From positions 62,001 to 126,000 of the forward strand of contig NZ_LGDV01000187.1 in NCBI RefSeq assembly GCF_001280015.1: a stretch of 64,000 nucleotides of DNA, in the 5' to 3' direction. The stretch is from Streptomyces sp. MMG1121. Its GTDB lineage: Bacteria; Actinomycetota; Actinomycetes; Streptomycetales; Streptomycetaceae. Within the stretch, counting starts at the first letter, position 1. Every line of letters begins with the position of its first letter. The position numbers were made by a program, and so were the translations under genes. Below the pieces are notes generated by a model. It was not told the origin of the DNA and did not search any database. It saw nothing but the letters and a program-made list of their open reading frames with translations. This document shows positions 1 to 7,012 of the stretch, in pieces.

Positions 1-760
1 GGTGGGTGATGCGCTCGCGCTCGATGGTCTCGAGCACCGTCCCCGGCTCGAAGTCGTCGAGCATGACCACCGTGCCGCCGGACTCCAGCACGCCGTCCGC
101 GAGCATGCCGGCCGCGTGGGCGATGGTAGTGGCGACGAGTTGGCGGGGCGCGGAGGCCGTGTCACTGTCGACCGGGCGGGCGGAGCGCTGCGCCTGCACC
201 TGCCGGTAGGTGGTGCATATCCCCTTCGGGTGGCCGGTGGTCCCGCCGGTGTGCCGGATGGCACATATGTCGTCCGGCTGCGCCTGGCTCACGAAGGGCT
301 CATCGGACTGGGCCGCGGCGAGCGCCAGCAGATCCTCGGCGGTGTCGGTCGGGCCCAGCACCAGCACCGACTTGACCGGTACGGACTCGGTGATCTCGGC
401 GGCCCGGTCCGTCATCCGGACGTCGACGATGAGTGCCCGGCTCTCCATGTCCCGGACGATGGCGGCCTGCACGTCCGAAGCGAGCTTGCTGTACAGGTGG
501 TTGACCCGGGCGCCGATCAGATTGGCCGCGTATCGCACGGCGACGGCCTCTGGCAGGTTGCCGCTGAGAAGAGTGACGGTCTGTCCGCGCTCGACTCCCT
601 GCGCCTGCATGGCCCACGCCATCCGGTGCACCAATGCACAGAACTCCCCTGCGGTGACACGCTGGTTGCCGTACACCAACGTCTCGCGGTCGGGGTTCTG
701 CCGCAGAGCGTCGAGGATGTACTCCACATGACTGCGGAAGCGTGGGGCGACATTGGACAT
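1..760 (-). CDS. AMP-forming acyl-CoA ligase, N-terminal part (runs off window)
   Basis: The first about 253 residues of a class I adenylate-forming enzyme; the C-terminal half lies left of the window, where about 500-550 residues would be normal. Such enzymes activate a carboxylate with ATP and pass it to CoA or a carrier. The P-loop reads RHTGGTTGHPKG at about residue 170, a good match to the A3 core of acyl-CoA synthetases. It is followed by the Gln/His-rich segment that usually precedes the A4 region. The ATG at 760 follows a GGAGG site seven bases upstream, and the protein begins MSNVAPRF. It is transcribed leftward, away from the rest of the window, and a short dyad lies about 150 bases upstream. 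The substrate cannot be told. I see no link to the operon that starts 5 kb away. Confidence 0.85.
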   Translation of the reverse strand, partial: MSNVAPRFRSHVEYILDALRQNPDRETLVYGNQRVTAGEFCALVHRMAWAMQAQGVERGQTVTLLSGNLPEAVAVRYAANLIGARVNHLYSKLASDVQAAIVRDMESRALIVDVRMTDRAAEITESVPVKSVLVLGPTDTAEDLLALAAAQSDEPFVSQAQPDDICAIRHTGGTTGHPKGICTTYRQVQAQRSARPVDSDTASAPRQLVATTIAHAAGMLADGVLESGGTVVMLDDFEPGTVLETIERERITH

Positions 761-1339
761 GTGTGGTCCTCCTGAGCCGGCGCGCACGCACTCGCAGGCC
801 GGCATGGTGGCTGTTCATCTGTGGTGGGGGGCACGGGAGACGGGCGTCGCATGACCTCGGTCACGCCGGCTCCGCTCCACGCAGGTTGGCCGCACACCCG
901 TACCAAAGGTTGCCTGGACCAACCATGTATCGACTCTAGGACGTCACGACGAGCAGTACCAACTCGGCGGCGGAACAACGTCGGTAATCGGCCGTGTCCT
1001 GCTCACGCCGCATCGACGGACTCGCCCGCGCACCGTCACCCGGCCCGTCAACGCGCTTGGGCAGCAGGCGGACCGCACCAGGTGGGAACCGGTCACGGAA
1101 TCACGAAATGGGGTCCGGCTCCCGCGTCCGGCCGTCGGCCGGCCCTGGACAAGGCCGGAGAGCACCAGCGCGGACCAGGGGCACAGCAACTGCCGCACGC
1201 GCACCGGCCGGCAGTCGTCCGCCCTGGGCACCTCCTTGCGCCGCTGAACGCCGCCGTGCAGAGCTACGGGGTGGGCATCTGGCCGAGGAGGGGGTGGGCC
1301 GACGACCGGAAGGCTGTCGGGATCGGGTAGCGGCCGCCG
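761..1339. other. Non-coding gap with a small dyad
   Basis: No convincing gene in about 580 bases. It probably holds the leftward promoter of the acyl-CoA ligase. An imperfect operator-like dyad (GGTTG, seven bases, CAACC) sits at 908-924. The remaining reading frames are arginine- and proline-rich translations without family signatures. Confidence 0.5.
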
Positions 1340-1713
1340 AGGGTCTGACGGTTCGATCGGGGCGGGGGCGCTGTGGGATGTGCGGCACGAGCAGCTGGAG
1401 GACATCGGCCCGTATTGGTGCCCGGTGTGCCCAGTCTGGCCGCTGGAACGGCAGTACGCCCTCCATCTGGTCCGGCACCAGATGGAGGTCGGCGGTGCAT
1501 CGCCGACACGCCGGGCCACGTCGGGCACCAAGGCGAGGACATGGGGTGGTGGGTGAGGACGGTCCAACACTTCGACCCACCGGTGTGCGGCGGTGGCTGT
1601 ACGAGCACGGGAAGCGGCCCTCGCGCCGTACACAGGCCGGCAAGTGGGACATGAACTCCGCCGCCGCCCGCCGGCTTCTACGAGCGCGCCCCAGGTCGAG
1701 GGGATTCGGCTGA
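1340..1713 (+). pseudogene. Decayed helicase-associated (HA) domain protein fragment
   Basis: Three rightward frames each hold a piece of what looks like one protein. The frame at 1341-1556 reads LEDIGPYWCPVCPVWPLERQ, close to the LEDIDPxWCPxWxxxWQR repeat of Streptomyces helicase-associated-domain proteins. The next frame continues with HQGEDMGWWVRTVQ, like the GEDLGRWVxxQ motif of the same repeat. A third frame ends about 1713 with RRWLYEHGKRPSRRTQAGKW. No start codon or ribosome site opens the series and stops interrupt it. I read it as a short relic of a larger gene, perhaps from a lost mobile element. The family call rests on memory of the repeat pattern only. Confidence 0.4.
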
Positions 1714-1859
1714 GAACCCATTCTTAAACCCGCAGGGTGAAGCAGCGCGGCTTGCGGCTGGTTGGAGGGGATGTGAGAGAAGAAGGACGGGCCTGGGCCG
1801 ATGAGTTGATCGGTCGGTGAGTCTTGATCGCCACCAGGCCCGCTGATTGGCTGGTCGGC

Positions 1860-2396
1860 ATGACTGATCTTGGACCCGTCGCCTGGCCGCCTGCCCCGAT
1901 CAGGACCGAGAGGCTCGTGCTCCGTGAGTCCGAGGCCCGGGACCGTACGGCGTTCATCGAGTTGTTTGCCTCATCGGACGTGCACACCTACCTCGGTGGT
2001 CCTCGACCGCGTGATGAGCTCGAACGCGAGGTGCCTGAGATACCCGGACGGCGGCCTGGCTTCTTCGTGATCGATCTCGGCGGAGCGATGATCGGCCAGA
2101 TCACACTCACCAAGGACACGGGGCACCTTCGGCAGGCTGCCGGGAAGGCCGAGCTCGGCTACCTGTTCCTACCGGAGGCCTGGGGACGCGGATACGCCGC
2201 CGAGGCGTGCGCAGCGGCACTGGGCTGGTTCGCCAGCGCACTTCCCGGCGAACCAGTGGTACTCGCTACCCAGACCGCCAACGAGCGCTCGATGCGCCTC
2301 GCGGCGAAGCTTGGCTTTGTCGAGGTAGAGCGGTTCGAGGCTTACGGCGCTGAGCAGTCGTTTGGAATGTGGTCCCCGGTCGCGCCGTCCGAGTGA
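1860..2396 (+). CDS. GNAT-family N-acetyltransferase (RimJ/RimL type)
   Basis: About 178 residues, the usual length for the family. It should transfer an acetyl group from acetyl-CoA to an amino group; the acceptor is unknown. The N-terminal strand IRTERLVLRE is the standard RimJ-like opening. Motif A is present around residues 95-125 (ELGYLFLPEAWGRGYAAEA), including the Q/R-x-x-G-x-G/A acetyl-CoA loop in the form WGRGYA. Motif B appears as NERSMRLAAKLGF. I chose the ATG at 1860 (MTDLGPVAWPP) because the family fold starts there. An in-frame start 36 bases upstream would only add an unconserved stretch. No strong ribosome site is visible for either. The gene stands alone between a gene relic and a convergent gene. 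Confidence 0.8.
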   Translation: MTDLGPVAWPPAPIRTERLVLRESEARDRTAFIELFASSDVHTYLGGPRPRDELEREVPEIPGRRPGFFVIDLGGAMIGQITLTKDTGHLRQAAGKAELGYLFLPEAWGRGYAAEACAAALGWFASALPGEPVVLATQTANERSMRLAAKLGFVEVERFEAYGAEQSFGMWSPVAPSE

Positions 2397-2522
2397 GGTC
2401 GTGCTCGGCAGTGTCCGCACTCATCGCGATGAAGCCGGGCGAGCGCGGGGAGATCAATCGAGGTTCAAGGATGGGTTCTGAGGTGCGGCGGACGATGTCA
2501 GGTACGGATCTCGTCCGGTCGA

Positions 2523-3200
2523 TCAGCACTGCCACAGGAAGGCTGCCTGGGTGCAGGGCCCGCAGGCGAAGGCGAACGCTGTGCCGCAGCCGCCGAAGTT
2601 CATTGCCGTGGCGTGATCCGGTCCCTCCTCAAGCTGTGCGACCAGCGACATGGGCTGGGTGCAGGTCGAGCATGCGGGTGTCTCGTCGCCCTGAAGCCAG
2701 CCGGGCTGTCCGCCGAGTTGTCCCAGGACATTCCGCAGGCTGTTTCCGCTGCGGTTGCCCCATTCTTCCCGTGCGCTGAAGTAGTCGGCGGAGGGTGCGG
2801 GCACCAGGGTCACGGCGTTGACGGCCCCGAGGCGGAGCACGTCCTCGTCCTCGTCTTCCTCGTCCTCCTCCTCGTCCGGCTCGGGTGCGGCCATCGGCTG
2901 CAGTGCGTCCGCGGGGTAGAGCAGGGCGCGGTTGCCGCCGGCCGTCGGGCTCCACTCGTCGCACATGCCGGGATCGTTCTGGCACATGAAAATCGCCATG
3001 ACATGGCCGGCCTGAGTGCCGCCGCCGACCGGGCGGCTCAGGTCGTCTAGGAGTATCTGGGCCAGGAACTGCATCGGTCCCCCGCACGTCGCGCAGTTGG
3101 GCCAAACCGCCCCCGGAGGGGCCAGCGGGGTGCCTCCGGTGCGCGTGATCAGCGCGTCGGGCTCCCCTGGTCCTGCGTATGTCATCAGCGTCGTAGTCAT
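2523..3200 (-). CDS. DUF1963/YwqG-like cytoplasmic protein
   Basis: About 225 residues from the ATG at 3200 (MTTTLMTYAGPG). It resembles the YwqG/DUF1963 family of unknown role. The family-like opening is a TRTGGTPLAPPGAVWPNC segment, followed by a QFLAQI strand and MAIFMCQNDPGMC. Two CxxC pairs stand out: CATC near residue 35 and CSTC near residue 175. With other cysteines such as CDEW and the C-terminal CGPC and WQC they suggest one or two zinc knuckles. An acidic run of Glu/Asp (about residues 105-118) forms a linker. There is no signal peptide or membrane segment. It is convergent with the GNAT gene and has no clear operon partners, so no specific function is claimed. Confidence 0.7.
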   Translation of the reverse strand: MTTTLMTYAGPGEPDALITRTGGTPLAPPGAVWPNCATCGGPMQFLAQILLDDLSRPVGGGTQAGHVMAIFMCQNDPGMCDEWSPTAGGNRALLYPADALQPMAAPEPDEEEDEEDEDEDVLRLGAVNAVTLVPAPSADYFSAREEWGNRSGNSLRNVLGQLGGQPGWLQGDETPACSTCTQPMSLVAQLEEGPDHATAMNFGGCGTAFAFACGPCTQAAFLWQC

Positions 3201-3822
3201 GGACCCGGACCCTACGACATCCCGCCAACTCGGGTCGTCAGGCAAGAACGCCACCATCACCAACCCGGTTCCCGGCCAGGCACCAGACAGGTGGAGCCCT
3301 TCGGCCGCTGATCTACGCCCCGGCCGGTGCAAGGCAGGTTCTGGCTCTGCCCTGCACAACGTCCAGCGGCGCGGCCAGGTCCACGGCACGATCAGTCAGG
3401 AAGCTGGGAGACGAAGGCCAGGACCGTGAAGCACCCGGTGCCAACTCTAATGTCCCACGCGTCGGTGTCCCGCGATCGACGCAGCGGCGTCGTGTGGCCC
3501 GCGGTGGTCAACCTCAGACAGTGCCGCTGGGCGGCCGAGGTGCGCGGCTCGGCCCGCCGGTCCAGCAGCCCGGCCTTGACCGGACGGGTGGTTGCCGGGG
3601 CCAGACCGCCGTCACTGACCGGCCGGGCGTAGCCGGACAGGTGCGCGCCACCTGGCTTCCGGACGGGCGGCAGGGCACCCTCGACCAGGAGCGCCGGACC
3701 AGCCGGTCGCTCCACGGCGTGGCGGTTGTCACCGTCCTGTCACAGCGGGCGGTCGGTGAAACCCACGACTGCGGTCCGTTATCTAGCTTGGTGTCAGCAG
3801 TTCTTCGTAGCAGAGGATGTTC
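3201..3822. other. Non-coding gap upstream of lipoprotein gene
   Basis: About 620 bases between two divergent genes, so it must hold both promoters. I see no gene. The frames in it are low-complexity Arg/Pro/Ala translations, and no strong hairpin or repeat was noticed. Confidence 0.5.
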
Positions 3823-4314
3823 ATGAACCACCGTTACGCATCCGCAGCCGTCGTCCTGGCCTCCGCCGCCGCGCTCGTGGCCACCGCGTGCGGGTCTTCC
3901 AGCGCCAGCCCGAACACGGCGGCAAGCTCCCCGGCCGTGTCCGCCAAGGCCGGATCGGCCAGGGCTACGGGGTCTACGGCCTGGAAGCCGTGCCACCTGC
4001 CTGCGGGGTACCAGCACTTCTTCAAGCTGGACTCCGCCAAGAACGTCCACGGCAAGACCGTCGTGCGCATCACGCCGGAGACCTGCAAGGTGAACACGAA
4101 GAACGACGAGGACGTCGTCTACACCCCGAGTGGAGCGGCCAAGTCGCTCGTCTTCGCGTCAGGCGCCTCCGTCAAGGTCCTCCGCGACACCACGACCGTG
4201 AAGGTCACCCCGAAGTGGCTGGTGAGTCACAAGCTCGCCAACAGCCCGTACTTCTACTACCGCGTCAACGGCCAGGGCCACATCGCCGCCATGCAGGAGA
4301 TCTACCACCCGTAG
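3823..4314 (+). CDS. Small secreted lipoprotein, unknown function
   Basis: 163 residues, exported and lipid-anchored. After MNHRYAS comes a hydrophobic stretch (AAVVLASAAALVATAC) ending in a lipobox, with the modified Cys near residue 24. A Ser/Ala-rich linker follows and then a compact domain of about 115 residues. That domain contains WKPCHLPAGYQHFFKLD and KVTPKWLVSHK and a second Cys pair (KPCHL, ETCKV) that could form a disulfide. An ATG also occurs at 3817, but the AGAGG at 3812-3816 abuts it and is correctly spaced for the ATG at 3823, which decides the start. The C-terminal domain was not assigned to a family. The gene is monocistronic. Confidence 0.7.
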   Translation: MNHRYASAAVVLASAAALVATACGSSSASPNTAASSPAVSAKAGSARATGSTAWKPCHLPAGYQHFFKLDSAKNVHGKTVVRITPETCKVNTKNDEDVVYTPSGAAKSLVFASGASVKVLRDTTTVKVTPKWLVSHKLANSPYFYYRVNGQGHIAAMQEIYHP

Positions 4315-4825
4315 AGGAGTGGGTCTGTTCTCAAGCGCCACCGTCATGAGCTCTGGGTGATCATCACCTGCTGAGATGTGCCCCTGCTGCACGCAAAGGT
4401 GCGGCAGGGACAGATTCGCGTTCAAAGGGCGGCATGGCCACGTTCAGGTTCCCCTCAGGGGAGGCGACGGTGGCACGGCGACCAGCCTTTGCCCTACGCC
4501 CTGAGCCTGCATCAGCAACGGACCGACAGCCATCAGCCGAACCCTCCAGTCACGGATCACAGATGCCGAGGGATCGCGCGTACCGGTCGATGCGGCGGAA
4601 CGGGCAACCCGGGCTCAGCAGCGGGTACGGGCCCTGTTGGGGCGACCGCCGAGTCCGAACCCCCGCTGGCGGACAGCAGGGCGAAGCCGGGATCGCGGCC
4701 GGACCGCTGTCGCGCCCGAAGCGGTGCCGGGGCCTGCCATGGGGGCACGAGGACCCCTCCGGCACGGGCGCGCGGCAGCTGTCCGGCGGGCACAACGGTC
4801 GTTGCGGTGATCGTCCTCGAGCAGC
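4315..4825. other. Non-coding gap between convergent genes
   Basis: About 510 bases. No open frame here has family signatures. The first 90 bases, read leftward, give a natural-looking peptide (QQGHISAGDDHPELMTVAL) that might be the tail of a lost transposase-like gene, but it has no start and I could not confirm it. Confidence 0.35.
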
Positions 4826-5653
4826 TCAGGGCGCGGTGAACAGGGTGGGAAAGCGGGGAGCCAGCCACGGTTTGGGCCCCCAGGCGAGGACCTGCCCCAG
4901 AGCCATGGCCCGCCAGGGGTTGCGCCGGCCCAGCGCGATGAGCAGGAACGCGGTCGATTCGATGAGGATGGTGCAGTCCGTACCGTGCGGCGGAGGCCCC
5001 GGGGTCACCCGCACGGCCCTGTCGGCCACGGACACGCCGAACGTGTCGCCCCCGCGCAGCCGGATCCGGTAGCGGGCCGTCAGACCGGCCGTGGCCGCGG
5101 TGTCGGCGACTCGCGGCATGACCGAGAGCATGAACGGCATGCACAAGCCCACCCGGACGGGGTCGATCATGTGCGGGCGCCGCAGCGCACGGGCCAGGTC
5201 GTATCCGTGGCCCAGCATGTGCGTGAGCAGGTAGGAGGCGAGAACGGACCGGCGCATGGGGCCCAGAGGGGTGGCCGGTGCCGGTCCGTCGGGAACGGTC
5301 CGGGACATGGCGTCGAGGAATGCCTCGGCCTGGTCCGTGATCACCTGTGCCAGGGGCTCCGCCCGGCGCTCCTTGAAGGTGGTGAGGGAGCGGGCGTTGG
5401 CGGCGGCCAGGCTCTGGGGCGTGCCGTCGCCATAAGGTCGTTGCCGCCCGGCGGCGAGGTCGGCCATCAGTTCGTTGGCCAGGGCCAGATGGGCGGCCGC
5501 CTCGCCGACGGTCCACTCCGATCCCGGCACGGGCAGCGCCGTGTCGGACGCGCTCCGCAAGAGCGCGGCGATGTCCTCGGCCGTCCCTCGTATCGCCTGT
5601 CCGAGCCCTTCGGGCAACGGACCTGCGCCGTTCTGCCCCACTGTCGCGTGCAC
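4826..5653 (-). CDS. Maleylpyruvate isomerase N-terminal (MDMPI/DinB-like) mycothiol-dependent protein
   Basis: 275 residues from a GTG at 5653, which lies downstream of GGGAGGAG at a slightly long spacing. The N-terminal half is an MDMPI four-helix domain of the DinB superfamily: SEWTVGEAAAHLALANEL near residue 45 carries the family His, and THMLGHGYDLARAL near residue 150 carries a second conserved His. These His residues bind a divalent metal in relatives that use mycothiol, the actinobacterial thiol. The C-terminal half (VRVTPGPPPHGTDCTILIESTAFLLIALGR) is the SCP2-like part often fused to MDMPI. The substrate is unknown. The gene follows the biosynthetic operon in the same direction, but a hairpin and a 290-base gap separate them, so I do not include it in the cluster. 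Confidence 0.75.
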   Translation of the reverse strand: MHATVGQNGAGPLPEGLGQAIRGTAEDIAALLRSASDTALPVPGSEWTVGEAAAHLALANELMADLAAGRQRPYGDGTPQSLAAANARSLTTFKERRAEPLAQVITDQAEAFLDAMSRTVPDGPAPATPLGPMRRSVLASYLLTHMLGHGYDLARALRRPHMIDPVRVGLCMPFMLSVMPRVADTAATAGLTARYRIRLRGGDTFGVSVADRAVRVTPGPPPHGTDCTILIESTAFLLIALGRRNPWRAMALGQVLAWGPKPWLAPRFPTLFTAP

Positions 5654-5894
5654 GCTGCCTGCACTCCTCCCACCCAGGCTCCGCGTACCTGTGGCGCGGG
5701 AACCCAACCAGACTCGGGGGCGCACGGCAAGACCCCGCGCGCCCCGGCTTCGTGTTCGGCATGCCCAGCGCCAGAGGGCCGCGTCGGTCCGCTGCACATC
5801 GTCCTGGATCCGGTCGATGCAGGACATCATGGATCCGGCTGTCCGCTCTGCCTGACTACGGCCATTGCCTCGACCGTCCCCGCACCGCCGGGGT

Positions 5895-5912
5895 CGGCTG
5901 TCACCACAGCCG
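5895..5912 (-). terminator. Hairpin downstream of the 24-kb operon
   Basis: Perfect 7-bp stem with a 4-base loop (CGGCTGT, CACC, ACAGCCG) 33 bases beyond the last operon stop codon. There is no T-run, as is usual in high-GC actinobacteria. Its position makes it the likely 3' end of the operon. Confidence 0.5.
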
Positions 5913-5944
5913 TCAGCGACCGTTCCTTGGCACAAGGACGTGCG

Positions 5945-7012
5945 TCAGACCGAACTCGCCGTCTGAGGCGAGCGTGCCGTTCGCAGTCGTGACCGGGCCA
6001 GGTCCACCGCGGCCTCGGTGGTCGTGGTGCCCGTTCGGCGGGCCTGGGCGATCACTTCGGCCACGCGTGCGCCGACCTGGCGGACGCGCTGCTCGGCCTG
6101 CTCGCGCGCGTGGCCCAGGATCTGCTCCTCGAGGAAGACCAGCCCGCCGGCGTTCACGCAGAAGTCGGGGGCGTACAGGATTCCGCGAGCCGCCAGCGCG
6201 GCGGCGTGCCCGGGCGCGGCAAGTACGTTGTTGGCGCCGCCGGCGATGATCCGGCAGCGAAGTTCGGGCAGCGTGACGTCGTTCACGACCGCGCCCATGG
6301 CGCAGGGCGCGAGGACGTCGCACTCGGTGTGTACCGCGGCCTCCGGCGCGACGACCAGTGCCCCCAGGCGGTCCGCCACCTCGGCGGCCCGTGCCGGGTT
6401 GGTGTCGGCAAGGACCAGTTCGGCGGACTCGGCGGCAAGCAGTTCGGCGAGCGCGGAGCCCACGTTGCCGACGCCCTGGACGCACACCCGCACTCCTTTC
6501 AGGCTGCCGTCCGCCCCGTCGGCGCGCAGGCAGGCTCGGATGCCCTCCAGCACGCCGAGCGCCGTCATGGGTGACGGGTCCCCGCTGTCACATACCGGAG
6601 AGGCCTCACGCCCGAGCACGCCGATGTCGGCCTGGGTGGTGCCGATGTCGTTCACCGGGATGAAGCGACCGCCGAGGGTGGCGATGAACCGGCCGTGGGC
6701 GCGGAGCACTTCCTCCGTCTTGTCGCGGGCCGGGTCGCCGATAATGACGCTCCAGCCGCCGCCGAGGTCGAGCCCGGCGGCCGAGGCCTTCAGCGTCATG
6801 GCTCGCGCCAGCCCCAACGCGTCGTCCAGCGCCGCGTCCTCGTCCTCGTAGGCGTGCATGCGTACGCCGCCCAGGGCCGGTCCGAGCGTCGTGTCGTGCA
6901 CCACGATCACGGAGCGCAGCCCGCTGCGGGCGTCATGGCTGAACAGGACCTGCTCGGCGCCGTCGGCGCGGAGCCGTCCGAAAACAGTGGTGTCGTGTGC
7001 CGGAGTCGTCAT
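5945..7012 (-). CDS. Valine/leucine dehydrogenase homologue lacking the catalytic lysine
   Basis: 355 residues of the Glu/Leu/Phe/Val dehydrogenase family, which normally oxidatively deaminates amino acids with NAD. Fold markers are LGPALGGVRMHAY (about 43), LKASAAGLDLGGG (74-86), PVNDIGTTQAD with the family Asp, the Rossmann loop GVGNVG and IIAGGANNVLA. Lys75 matches the substrate carboxylate-binding lysine. The catalytic lysine expected 12 residues later in GGGK is Trp87 here (codon TGG, read directly). Normal deamination is therefore doubtful. It may act as an imine reductase, a binding protein or a dead paralogue. The ATG at 7012 overlaps the preceding stop (ATGA), making it the last gene of the operon. 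Streptomyces primary valine dehydrogenase keeps GGGK, so this is a specialised paralogue. Confidence 0.85.
   Translation of the reverse strand: MTTPAHDTTVFGRLRADGAEQVLFSHDARSGLRSVIVVHDTTLGPALGGVRMHAYEDEDAALDDALGLARAMTLKASAAGLDLGGGWSVIIGDPARDKTEEVLRAHGRFIATLGGRFIPVNDIGTTQADIGVLGREASPVCDSGDPSPMTALGVLEGIRACLRADGADGSLKGVRVCVQGVGNVGSALAELLAAESAELVLADTNPARAAEVADRLGALVVAPEAAVHTECDVLAPCAMGAVVNDVTLPELRCRIIAGGANNVLAAPGHAAALAARGILYAPDFCVNAGGLVFLEEQILGHAREQAEQRVRQVGARVAEVIAQARRTGTTTTEAAVDLARSRLRTARSPQTASSV

Noticed and set aside
1724..1859. Insertion-sequence end before the GNAT gene
   Set aside because: The sequence looked familiar from IS flanks, but no inverted repeats or target duplication could be found by eye.
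4315..4400. Transposase tail next to the lipoprotein gene
   Set aside because: Only about 30 natural-looking codons without start, catalytic residues or terminal repeats. Not enough to call an insertion sequence.
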